Part shown: piece by piece, positions 40,820 through 50,989 of the stretch
Position numbering within the stretch: position 1 is the first letter of the stretch
How the letters are laid out: every line of letters starts with the position of its first letter
NCBI RefSeq assembly: GCF_013697775.1
Contig: NZ_JACCWG010000360.1
Location: 1-50,989 of the forward strand
DNA: 50,989 nt
Reading direction: 5' to 3'
Source of the DNA: Ramlibacter sp.
Lineage (GTDB): Bacteria > Pseudomonadota > Gammaproteobacteria > Burkholderiales > Burkholderiaceae_C
Program-made: the position numbers and the translations under genes
Notes under the pieces: model-generated
Told to the model about the DNA's origin: nothing
The model's database searches: none
The model's input: only the letters and a program-made list of their open reading frames with translations

Positions 40820-42256
40820 TCAGCTCCTGGCGCAGGACAGCGCACCCAGCGTGCGCAGGCCCTGCTCGATGCGCGTGTCCCAGCCCTGGCCGCAGCTCAG
40901 GCGCATGCAGTGCGCATAGCGGCGGCCGGCGGCGAACACGTCGCCCGGCGCGAAGCAGATGCCCTGCGCCAGCGCCGCGTCGAGCAGCTCGCGCGTCTTG
41001 ATCCGCCGGGGCAGCTCCACCCACAGCACGAAGCCGCCTTCGGGCTGCGAGATGCGCGTGCCCTCCGGGAAAACTTCGGCGACCACGTCGCTCATGCGCG
41101 CCAGGCCATCGGCGAACGCGCGGCGCATGCGGCGCAGGTGGTTGTCGTAGCCGCCCGAGGACAGGAAGTCGGCGAAGGCCGATTGCGGCAGCGACGCGCC
41201 GCACAAGGTCATGGCGAACTTGCGGTCCAGCACCGTGCGCATGTGGCGCCCGGGCACCAGCCAGCCCAGCCGCCAGCCGGGTGCCACCGTTTTCGAGAAC
41301 GAACTGCAATACAGCGTGTTGCCGGCGCGGTCCAGTGCGGCGAAGGGCCGCGGGCGCACCGGGCCGAAGTGCAGGTCGCCGTAGATGTCGTCCTCGATCA
41401 ACGGGATCCGGTGCCGCGCAAGCAGGGCCAGGATGCTGCGCTTCTTCGCTTCGTCCATGGCGAAGCCCAGCGGATTGTTGAAGCTCGAGGCCAGCAGGCA
41501 GGCGTGCACCGGCTGCGCGTTCAAGGCCTCTTCCATCGCGGGAAGGTCGATGCCGGTGGCGGCGTCGGTGGGCAGCTCCAGCGCCTTCAGCTGAAGTGCC
41601 TCCAGCGCATGCAGCAGGCCGAAGTAGGTGGGCGACTCCACCGCCACGGTGTCGCCCGGCTTGCACACGGCGGCCAGCGCCAGCGCCACGGCTTCAGTGC
41701 AGCCCGAGGTGATGACGATGTCTTCCGGCGCCAGCGCCTGGCCCCAGCGCATGGCGCGGCGGGCGATCTCCTGGCGCAGGCGGGCGTCGCCGCGCGGTTC
41801 GGTGTAGGTGTTGTGCTCCGGCCCGTGCATGCGGATGGCGCGCGCCAGGAAACGATCGAGGTGGGCGGTGGCCAGCAGCTCGGCGCTGGGCACCGCGCAG
41901 CCCAGGGGCACCAGGCTCGGGTCGGCCGCATGGGCCAGCAGCTGCACCACGAAGCCCGAGACGGCGACGTCGATGGCGCGCGGGGCGTGGCGCGACATCG
42001 CCGGCCGCTGCGGCCGCGTGCCGGCTGCGGCGGCCACGTAATAGCCCGAACGCGGGCGGGCCTGCAGCACGCCGCGGTCTTCCAGCAAGCGGTAGGCCTG
42101 CAGCGCGGTGGACAGGCTCACGCGCTGCTGGCGGCTCACTTCGCGCAGCGAGGGCGCCCGCGCGCCGGCGGCCAGGGTGCCGCGCTCGGCCAGTCCGGCG
42201 ACGTAGGCGGCGACTTCCTGGTAGCGGTGGCTGTCCTGCGCGGTGTCTTCTTTCAT
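40820..42256 (-). CDS. MocR-type regulator (GntR winged helix fused to PLP aminotransferase domain)
   Basis: 478 residues. N-terminal wHTH (LREVSRQQRVSLSTALQAYR, LLEDRGVLQARPRSGYYV), then a fold-type I aminotransferase domain with YTEPRGDARLRQEIARRAMR, SGCTEAVALALAAVC, IEDDIYGDLHF and the PLP-binding Lys in SSFSKTVAPGWRLGW. Regulates, most likely, the divergent aminotransferase gene at 42359. Other MocR proteins sense PLP or amino acids; the ligand here is unknown. Confidence 0.92.
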   Translation of the reverse strand: MKEDTAQDSHRYQEVAAYVAGLAERGTLAAGARAPSLREVSRQQRVSLSTALQAYRLLEDRGVLQARPRSGYYVAAAAGTRPQRPAMSRHAPRAIDVAVSGFVVQLLAHAADPSLVPLGCAVPSAELLATAHLDRFLARAIRMHGPEHNTYTEPRGDARLRQEIARRAMRWGQALAPEDIVITSGCTEAVALALAAVCKPGDTVAVESPTYFGLLHALEALQLKALELPTDAATGIDLPAMEEALNAQPVHACLLASSFNNPLGFAMDEAKKRSILALLARHRIPLIEDDIYGDLHFGPVRPRPFAALDRAGNTLYCSSFSKTVAPGWRLGWLVPGRHMRTVLDRKFAMTLCGASLPQSAFADFLSSGGYDNHLRRMRRAFADGLARMSDVVAEVFPEGTRISQPEGGFVLWVELPRRIKTRELLDAALAQGICFAPGDVFAAGRRYAHCMRLSCGQGWDTRIEQGLRTLGALSCARS

Positions 42257-42278
42257 CGCGCCAGCATAACTGTGCTGG

Positions 42279-42320
42279 GAACAATTACGGAAATCTGTGG
42301 CTGTTCCGGTCCGATTGTTC
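42279..42320. promoter_or_regulatory. Candidate MocR binding sites in the divergent promoter
   Basis: Direct repeat TGTTC at 42302-42306 and 42316-42320 (14-bp period), plus an inverted GAACAAT at 42279-42285 that complements ATTGTTC at 42314-42320. MocR regulators usually bind paired direct repeats between the divergent genes. No -10/-35 pair was clear enough to report. Confidence 0.4.
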
Positions 42321-42358
42321 TGGATACGCTGGCCACTCTTTCCGAACAAGAGGACCGC

Positions 42359-43495
42359 ATGCCCCGCTCTCCCCGTTTTCCCGACAACGACATCATTTCC
42401 CTGATCGGCACCGCGCCGCGCCATGAACTCGGCGAAAGCGTGGGGCCGGACCTGCGCCTGGGCGAACTGTTCGACGAGGGCGATCTCGGCGCGCTGGCGC
42501 AGCTGCCGCTGGCCTACGGCACGGCGCCGGGCGACGCGCGGCTGCGCGCCGCCATCGCCGCGCGGCACGGCGTCGAGGCGGACGAGGTGCTCACCACCGT
42601 CGGCGGCATCCATGCGCTGTTCCTGCTGGCCTTCGTGCTGTGCGAGCCGGGCGACGAGGCGGTGGTCCCCGCGCCGCTGTTTCCGCCCGCGCGCGACGCA
42701 CTGGCGGCGTGCGGCGCCAAGGTGCACACGCCAGCGCTGCGCTTCGACGAGGGCTACCGCCTCGACCTGCAGGCGTTTGAGCAGGTGCTGAACGCGCGCA
42801 CCCGCATCGTGTCGCTGGCCACGCCGCAAAACCCGGCGGGTGTGGCGTTCCCGCCGGAGGCACTGCGCGCACTGCTGGCGGTGATGGCGCGCAAGTGCCC
42901 AGACGCCTGGCTGGTCGTGGACGAGACCTACCGGGAAGCCGTGTACGGCAGCGATATGCCCGCGCCCACGGCACTCAGCCTGGGCGGCCGCGTGATCGTG
43001 GTGGCGTCGCTCTCCAAATGCCACGGCGCGCCGGGCCTGCGCCTGGGCTGGCTCATCACGCGCGACGCGCAGCTGCGCCAGCAGCTCACGCAGGCCAAGT
43101 TCAACACCGTGATCTCCTGCTCGCCGGTGGACGAGGCATTGGCGCTGCGGGTGCTGCAGCGCCACGACACCATCATCGGCGCGCGGCGCGAGGGCCTGGC
43201 GGCCGGCAAACGCACCACGGCGCAGTGGGTGCAGGACAACGCCGCCTTCGTCGAGTGGGTGCCGCCCGATGCCGGCGCGCTGTGCTGCGTGCGCTTGCGC
43301 CACAAGGCCTTCGACGACGCGGCCGTGCAGCGCTTCTATGCCGCCATGGCCGAGGAGGACGCGCGGGTGGGCCCCGGCAACTGGTTCGGCGAAGAGGCGC
43401 GCGTATTTCGGCTAGGCTTCGGGTTCCTTCCGGCACCGCAGTTGCAGGCCGCGCTGGCAGCCGCCACCCGCGCCCTGCGCCGCGCCGCCGGATAA
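42359..43495 (+). CDS. PLP-dependent aminotransferase, class I/II
   Basis: 378 residues. LAYGTAPGDARLRAAIAARH, VLTTVGGIHALFLLAFVLCE, SLATPQNPAGVAFPPEALRA, VVDETYREAVYG, and the Schiff-base Lys in ASLSKCHGAPGLRLGW. Substrate cannot be read from sequence. The neighbouring MocR regulator suggests it is induced by an amino acid or amine. Followed after 30 bp by a second aminotransferase. Confidence 0.88.
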   Translation: MPRSPRFPDNDIISLIGTAPRHELGESVGPDLRLGELFDEGDLGALAQLPLAYGTAPGDARLRAAIAARHGVEADEVLTTVGGIHALFLLAFVLCEPGDEAVVPAPLFPPARDALAACGAKVHTPALRFDEGYRLDLQAFEQVLNARTRIVSLATPQNPAGVAFPPEALRALLAVMARKCPDAWLVVDETYREAVYGSDMPAPTALSLGGRVIVVASLSKCHGAPGLRLGWLITRDAQLRQQLTQAKFNTVISCSPVDEALALRVLQRHDTIIGARREGLAAGKRTTAQWVQDNAAFVEWVPPDAGALCCVRLRHKAFDDAAVQRFYAAMAEEDARVGPGNWFGEEARVFRLGFGFLPAPQLQAALAAATRALRRAAG

Positions 43496-43525
43496 GCCGA
43501 TCCACCGCCGCCGAAAGCCGTGTCC

Positions 43526-44683
43526 ATGCGCCAAGCCATCGCCAACCTCGAAGAATCCAAGATCCGTGAAGTCGCCAACGCGGGCATGGGGCGCGCAGAC
43601 GTGCTGGCCTTCTGGTTCGGCGAGAGCGACGAGGTCACGCCCGACTTCATCCGCGAGGCGGGCATCGAATCCATCCGTCGGGGCGAGACCTTCTATTCGC
43701 ACAACCTGGGCCTGCCCGAGCTGCGCGAGGCGATCGCCGCCTACGCCACGGCGCTGCACGGCAACATCGGCAGCGAGCGCATCGCCGTCACGTCCAGCGG
43801 CGTCAGCGCGCTGATGCTGGCCATGCAGGCGCTGCTCGACGCCGGCGACGAGGTGGTGGCGATCACGCCCGTGTGGCCCAACCTCACCGCGCAGCCGCTG
43901 ATCCTGGGCGCCAAGCTCAAGCGCGTGTCGCTGCGGCCGCAGGGCGGCGCCTGGCAGCTGGACATGGCCGAGTTGCTGGCGGCCGTGACGCCGACCACCA
44001 AACTGCTGATCCTGAACGCGCCCAACAACCCGACCGGCTGGACGCTCACGCGCGAAGAGCAGCAGACGATCCTGGACCATTGCCGCAACACCGGCACCTG
44101 GATCCTGGCCGACGAGGTGTACGAGCGGCTGTACTTCGAGGACACGCCGAACCGCTGCGCGCCCAGTTTCCTGGACGTCGCGTCGCCCGACGACCGGCTG
44201 GTGGTGGTGCACAGTTTTTCCAAGAGCTTTCTCATGACCGGCTGGCGGCTGGGCTGGATGGTGATGCCGGCCAGCCTCACGCGGCAGGTGGGCAAGCTGA
44301 TCGAATTCAACACCTCCTGCGCCAGCGTGTTCACCCAGCGCGCCGGCCTGGTGGCGGTGCAGCGCACCGAAGAAGTCACGCCGCGCGTGGTGGCACACCT
44401 CAAGGCTTGCCGCGACATGCTGGTGCCGCTGCTGCAGGCGGTGCCGGGCGTACAGGTGGCGCCGGCCAGGGGCGGCATGTACGCATTCTTCAAGCTCGAC
44501 GGTTTCGACGACTCGCTCGACGTCGCCAAGCGCCTGGTGCTGGAAGCCGGGCTCGGCTTGGCGCCCGGCAATGCCTTCGCACCCGAAGCCCAGGGCTGGC
44601 TGCGCTGGTGCTTCGCCAGCAAGGACCTGGGGCGGCTGCGCCAGGGCGTGGAGCGGCTGCAGGGCTGGCTGGCGAGCCGATGA
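43526..44683 (+). CDS. PLP-dependent aminotransferase, class I/II (aspartate-aminotransferase-like)
   Basis: 385 residues from ATG 43526 (a GTG at 43520 is possible). YSHNLGLPELREAIAAYATA, VTSSGVSALMLAMQALL, LNAPNNPTGWTLTREEQQ, LADEVYERLYFE and the PLP Lys in HSFSKSFLMTGWRLGW, with a final Arg in LRWCFASKDLGR. It is close enough to the previous aminotransferase for one operon; the pair may act on the same pathway. Specific substrate unknown. Confidence 0.88.
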   Translation: MRQAIANLEESKIREVANAGMGRADVLAFWFGESDEVTPDFIREAGIESIRRGETFYSHNLGLPELREAIAAYATALHGNIGSERIAVTSSGVSALMLAMQALLDAGDEVVAITPVWPNLTAQPLILGAKLKRVSLRPQGGAWQLDMAELLAAVTPTTKLLILNAPNNPTGWTLTREEQQTILDHCRNTGTWILADEVYERLYFEDTPNRCAPSFLDVASPDDRLVVVHSFSKSFLMTGWRLGWMVMPASLTRQVGKLIEFNTSCASVFTQRAGLVAVQRTEEVTPRVVAHLKACRDMLVPLLQAVPGVQVAPARGGMYAFFKLDGFDDSLDVAKRLVLEAGLGLAPGNAFAPEAQGWLRWCFASKDLGRLRQGVERLQGWLASR

Positions 44684-44706
44684 GCCGCCGCTGACCGGCC
44701 CCGGGC

Positions 44707-44712
44707 TATAAT
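44707..44712 (+). promoter_or_regulatory. Consensus -10 box of rpsO
   Basis: Exact TATAAT 74 bases before the rpsO ATG. No good -35 is present at 17 bases, but GC-rich promoters of this group often have weak ones. Confidence 0.55.
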
Positions 44713-44785
44713 CCCGAGGCTTTGCTCCACGCAGAGCGCACGCTGGTGCGACTTCCCGCGCTAGCGCAAGTACCCAAGGAATCAC

Positions 44786-45049
44786 ATGACCAACCTGAAC
44801 AAGGCCGAGATCGTGCAAGCGCACGCTCGCGCTCCCAATGACACCGGCAGCCCGGAAGTGCAAGTCGCACTGCTGACCGCCCGTATCAACGAACTCACCC
44901 CGCACTTCAAGACGCACGCCAAGGACCACCACGGCCGCCGCGGCCTGCTGCGCATGGTGAACAGCCGCAAGCGCCTGCTGTCCTACCTGAAGAACACGAA
45001 CGCCGAGCGCTACACGGCCCTGATCGGCAAGCTGGGCCTGCGCAAGTAA
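44786..45049 (+). CDS. rpsO: 30S ribosomal protein S15
   Basis: 87 residues. [40 protein letters not shown] and [15 protein letters not shown] are diagnostic. Binds the 16S rRNA central domain early in assembly. Upstream of pnp as in most proteobacteria, with a terminator between. Confidence 0.98.
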   Translation: MTNLNKAEIVQAHARAPNDTGSPEVQVALLTARINELTPHFKTHAKDHHGRRGLLRMVNSRKRLLSYLKNTNAERYTALIGKLGLRK

Positions 45050-45069
45050 GCGCGATTGAAAACACGAAG

Positions 45070-45103
45070 CGCCTGGGTTAGTTCAAGCTAGCTCAGGCGT
45101 TTT
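45070..45103 (+). terminator. Rho-independent terminator after rpsO
   Basis: CGCCTGGGTTAG/CTAGCTCAGGCG, a 12-bp stem with two G-U pairs and a 6-base loop, followed by TTTT. It may attenuate read-through into pnp. Confidence 0.85.
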
Positions 45104-45236
45104 GCACTTCGACGGACGGGAAACGAATACGCGCTGTGTCATTCCACGAGAAGCCTGAAAGCGCAGGCTGCTGCTGGAATGGCATCGTGTTCCGCCCCTC
45201 GTCCTCCATCCCTCCAAGACAAGAGAGAGCGACAAC

Positions 45237-47603
<2,367 letters not shown>

Positions 47604-47616
47604 CGCGGGCCGCGCC

Positions 47617-48603
47617 TTGAAAGCCATCGAGATCAGCCAGTACGGCGGGCCGGAGGTGCTGCGCGCGGCCGAACGGCCCGCGCCCACCGCCGGCGCGGGC
47701 GAGGTGCTCATTCGCGTGCGCGCCAGCGGCGTGAACCGCCCCGACGTGCTGCAGCGAACCGGCAATTACCCGGTGCCGCCCGGCGCGTCCGACATTCCCG
47801 GCCTGGAAGTCGCCGGCGAAATCATCGACGGCGATGCCCAGGCCATGGCCGCGGCCGGCCTGGAAATGGGCGACCGCGTGTGCGCGCTGGTGGCCGGTGG
47901 CGGCTACGCCGAGCTGTGCGTCGCGCCGCTGGGCCAATGCCTGCCGGTGCTGCGCGGCATGAGCGACACCGAAGCGGCTTCGCTGCCCGAGACGTTCTTC
48001 ACCGTCTGGAGCAACGTGTTCGACCGCGGCCACCTGCAGGCCGGGGAAACCCTGCTGATCCAGGGCGGCACCAGCGGCATCGGCGTCACCGCGATCCAGA
48101 TGGCCAAGGCCATGGGCGCGAACGTCATTGCCACGGCGGGCAGCGACGACAAGTGCAAGGCCTGCATCGCCATCGGCGCGGACCATGCCGTCAACTACAA
48201 GACGCAGGACTTTGCCGAGGAAGCGAAGAAGCTCACCGGCGGCAAGGGCGTCGACGTGATCCTGGACATGGTGGCCGGCGACTACATCGCACGCGAAGTG
48301 GAATGCCTGGCCGAGGACGGCCGCCTGGTCGTCATCGCGGTGCAGGGCGGAACCCAGGCGCAAGTGAATGCGGGGCTGGTGCTGCGCCGCCGGCTGACCA
48401 TCACGGGCTCCACGTTGCGGGCGCGCCCGGTCGCGTTCAAAACGGCGATCGCCGCGGCGCTGAAGGCGAAGGTCTGGCCGCTGCTGGAAGCCGGCAAGAT
48501 CAAGCCCATCATCCACAGCACCTTCGCCGCGGCGGATGCCGCCCGGGCGCATGCGCTGATGGAATCGAACCAGCACATTGGAAAGATCGTCCTGACCTGG
48601 TGA
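47617..48603 (+). CDS. NAD(P)H-quinone oxidoreductase (zinc-free MDR family, PIG3-like)
   Basis: 328 residues from TTG at 47617 (start [14 protein letters not shown] matches family N-termini; no nearer ATG fits). GroES-like domain with [20 protein letters not shown], Rossmann domain with [20 protein letters not shown], and the C-terminal [20 protein letters not shown]. Lacks the zinc Cys cluster. It lies 13 bases after pnp and just ahead of tpiA, so it is probably part of the same transcript. No strong ribosome site, so coupling to pnp is likely. Confidence 0.88.
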   Translation: MKAIEISQYGGPEVLRAAERPAPTAGAGEVLIRVRASGVNRPDVLQRTGNYPVPPGASDIPGLEVAGEIIDGDAQAMAAAGLEMGDRVCALVAGGGYAELCVAPLGQCLPVLRGMSDTEAASLPETFFTVWSNVFDRGHLQAGETLLIQGGTSGIGVTAIQMAKAMGANVIATAGSDDKCKACIAIGADHAVNYKTQDFAEEAKKLTGGKGVDVILDMVAGDYIAREVECLAEDGRLVVIAVQGGTQAQVNAGLVLRRRLTITGSTLRARPVAFKTAIAAALKAKVWPLLEAGKIKPIIHSTFAAADAARAHALMESNQHIGKIVLTW

Positions 48604-48616
48604 AGGCGCAGCTGAG

Positions 48617-49378
<762 letters not shown>

Positions 49379-49412
49379 GTTGAACAAAAGATAAAGAACC
49401 AGGAGTGATTGA

Positions 49413-49844
49413 ATGAACGTTCTGTTGACCATCGTGCTGGCGGTGCAGATGCTGACCGCGCTGGGCATGATCGGCCTGATCCTGCTGCAGCACGGCAAGG
49501 GCGCGGACATGGGCGCGGCCTTCGGCGGCGGCGCATCCGGCAGCCTGTTCGGCGCCACCGGCAGCGCCAACTTCCTGTCGCGCACCACCGCTGTGCTGGC
49601 GGGCGTGTTTTTCGCCTGCACGCTACTGCTGGCCTACTTCGGCAACCTGCGTCCGACAGAGTCGGGCGGCAGCGTGCTGGAGCGCGCCGGTGCGCCGGCC
49701 GCGGCACCTGCCGCGTCGGGTGCGGCTGCGCAGATCCCGGCCACGCCGGCACCGGTACCGGCCAACCAGGCGTCGGCCACCTTGCCGAGGCCCGCGGCAC
49801 CGGCTGCGCCGGCCTCCGGCGCAGGCCAGATTCCGGCCCGGTAA
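49413..49844 (+). CDS. secG: Protein-export membrane protein SecG
   Basis: 143 residues. Two membrane helices, VLLTIVLAVQMLTALGMIGL and FLSRTTAVLAGVFFACTLLL, separated by the conserved QHGKGADMGAAFGGGASGSL loop. An Ala/Pro-rich tail of about 55 residues makes it longer than E. coli SecG. RBS CAGGAG nearby. Accessory subunit of SecYEG. Confidence 0.96.
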   Translation: MNVLLTIVLAVQMLTALGMIGLILLQHGKGADMGAAFGGGASGSLFGATGSANFLSRTTAVLAGVFFACTLLLAYFGNLRPTESGGSVLERAGAPAAAPAASGAAAQIPATPAPVPANQASATLPRPAAPAAPASGAGQIPAR

Positions 49845-49973
49845 ATTCGCTTCGCGGGGTTTGCTGCGCTGCAGTAAGCCCTCCGATTCGGAGTACACTT
49901 AGCGGTTGTCCGGATAGCCGCGCTCAGCTCTGTGGAGCGCACGCCTCATGCCCGTCCGGGCGCAAAGCAAAAC

Positions 49974-50058
49974 GCCGTCGTGGTGAAATTGGTAGACACG
50001 CTATCTTGAGGGGGTAGTGGCGAAAGCTGTGCGAGTTCGAGTCTCGCCGACGGCACCA
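49974..50058 (+). tRNA. tRNA-Leu (GAG)
   Basis: 85-nt class II tRNA. Acceptor GCCGUCG (49974-49980) pairs with CGACGGC (50048-50054), followed by A and encoded CCA. Anticodon stem CUAUC/GGUAG with loop UUGAGGG gives anticodon GAG (50008-50010). A long variable arm and T arm with GTTCGAGTC are present. Decodes CUC/CUU. Located between secG and nuoA. Confidence 0.97.
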
Positions 50059-50120
50059 CATAAAAAAAGAGGTCGCAGGGCTGCGCCTTGCGGCTTGAAG
50101 CGCCGGACGAGAGCCCCTAG

Positions 50121-50492
50121 ATGAACCTCGAACAGTACCTCCCCGTCTTTTTGTTCATCCTGGTCGGCATCGGTGTCGGTGTCGCGCCCCAGGCCCTCGG
50201 CTGGGGCATCGCGAAATTCATCGGCGTGCACAAGCCCGATGCCGCGAAGAACTCCCCCTACGAGTGCGGCTTCGAGGCCTTCGAGGACGCGCGCATGAAG
50301 TTCGACGTGCGCTACTACCTGGTGGCCATCCTCTTCATCCTGTTCGACCTGGAAATCGCGTTCCTCTTCCCCTGGGCCGTCGCCCTGAAGGAAATCGGCG
50401 CGGTCGGCTTCTGGGCGATGATGATTTTCCTGGCCATCCTGGTGGTCGGCTTCGTCTACGAGTGGAAGAAAGGCGCGCTGGACTGGGAGTGA
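50121..50492 (+). CDS. nuoA: NADH-quinone oxidoreductase subunit A
   Basis: 123 residues, three membrane helices ([60 protein letters not shown]). The conserved cytoplasmic loop [12 protein letters not shown], with the Cys, follows helix 1. First gene of the complex I operon; nuoB begins 30 bases downstream. Confidence 0.97.
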   Translation: MNLEQYLPVFLFILVGIGVGVAPQALGWGIAKFIGVHKPDAAKNSPYECGFEAFEDARMKFDVRYYLVAILFILFDLEIAFLFPWAVALKEIGAVGFWAMMIFLAILVVGFVYEWKKGALDWE

Positions 50493-50522
50493 TCCCGCAC
50501 GCGTCCCTCAAGGATTTTCACT

Positions 50523-50989
50523 ATGGCCAATGAAGGCATTCTCGACAAAGGTGTCGTGACCACGACCGTGGACTCGGTCATCAACTGGGCCAAGACCGGC
50601 TCGCTGTGGCCGATGACGTTCGGCCTGGCCTGCTGCGCCGTGGAGATGATGCACGCGGGCGCCGCGCGCTATGACATCGACCGCTTCGGCATGCTGTTCC
50701 GTCCCAGCCCGCGCCAGTCCGACCTGATGATCGTGGCCGGCACGCTGTGCAACAAGATGGCGCCGGCGCTGCGCAAGGTATACGACCAGATGGCCGAGCC
50801 TCGCTGGGTTATCTCCATGGGTTCGTGCGCCAACGGCGGCGGCTATTACCACTACAGCTATTCGGTCGTCCGCGGTTGCGATCGCATCGTGCCGGTCGAC
50901 GTCTATGTGCCCGGCTGCCCGCCAACGGCGGAGGCGCTGCTCTACGGCGTGCTTCAGCTGCAGGCGAAGATCCGCCGCGAGAACACCAT
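50523..50989 (+). CDS. nuoB: NADH-quinone oxidoreductase subunit B (5' part)
   Basis: Runs off the window end after about 155 codons; only a few residues should be missing. [4Fe-4S] N2 cluster cysteines are present: [14 protein letters not shown] (Cys-Cys), [20 protein letters not shown] and [14 protein letters not shown]. Starts with an ATG after AAGGA. Confidence 0.97.
   Translation, partial: MANEGILDKGVVTTTVDSVINWAKTGSLWPMTFGLACCAVEMMHAGAARYDIDRFGMLFRPSPRQSDLMIVAGTLCNKMAPALRKVYDQMAEPRWVISMGSCANGGGYYHYSYSVVRGCDRIVPVDVYVPGCPPTAEALLYGVLQLQAKIRRENT

Noticed and set aside
40910-43495. 861-codon plus-strand open frame
   Set aside because: The first part is antisense to the MocR gene; only the segment from 42359 is the aminotransferase.

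Overview
The window comes from a GC-rich betaproteobacterium, most likely a Comamonadaceae member (Burkholderiales). The evidence is the core gene order (secG - tRNA-Leu(GAG) - nuoA - nuoB; rpsO - pnp - quinone oxidoreductase - tpiA; rpsU - yqeY; suhB/trmJ/cysE), the assimilatory nitrate operon, and a palindromic repeat whose translation reads VRAEPVEA, which is common in this group. Placement is by recognition only; no search was run.

Positions 1 to about 15410 are the right-hand part of an integrated mobile element whose left end lies outside the window. It starts with a mobilisation module (mobC, a MOBP-type relaxase, a protein with an AT-rich palindrome inside its gene, an ArdC-like antirestriction protein). 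A tightly packed plus-strand cargo follows. One operon (4149-11967) encodes a ribbon-helix-helix protein, a beta-class DNA methyltransferase, a small BglII/BstYI-like putative nuclease, a ParB-domain protein, a SNF2-type helicase, a DUF3883 protein, a membrane/SH3b protein and a small unknown. Most junctions are 1-4 base overlaps. This looks like a restriction-modification-derived defence system that I cannot match to a named one. A second cluster (12077-15318) holds an HNH-like protein, an ankyrin-like protein and a KAP-type P-loop NTPase.

The right end of the element falls inside mutS. On the minus strand at 15479-15411 are the first 23 codons of mutS, ending in the conserved HTPMMQHY, after which MutS similarity stops. 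The element therefore appears to have split the mismatch-repair gene, and precise excision could restore it.

From 15552 to the end is core chromosome: suhB, trmJ (with an in-frame palindromic insertion), cysE, mog, darP, pmbA, yqeY, rpsU, a receiver-only response regulator, a BaiN-type flavoprotein, a frameshifted TPR gene and a VOC/TetR pair with twin operators. Next is a minus-strand nitrate-assimilation operon (nrtA, nrtB, nrtD, nirB, a PilJ-N protein, nirD, nasA, ybiB, cobA). It is preceded by a textbook sigma-54 promoter, two ANTAR-type hexaloop hairpins and an intrinsic terminator, with the ANTAR antiterminator gene just upstream. tsaD, a DUF1294 protein, hsp20, an orphan ABC binding protein, a MocR/aminotransferase locus, rpsO-pnp, tpiA, secG, tRNA-Leu and the start of the nuo operon complete the window.
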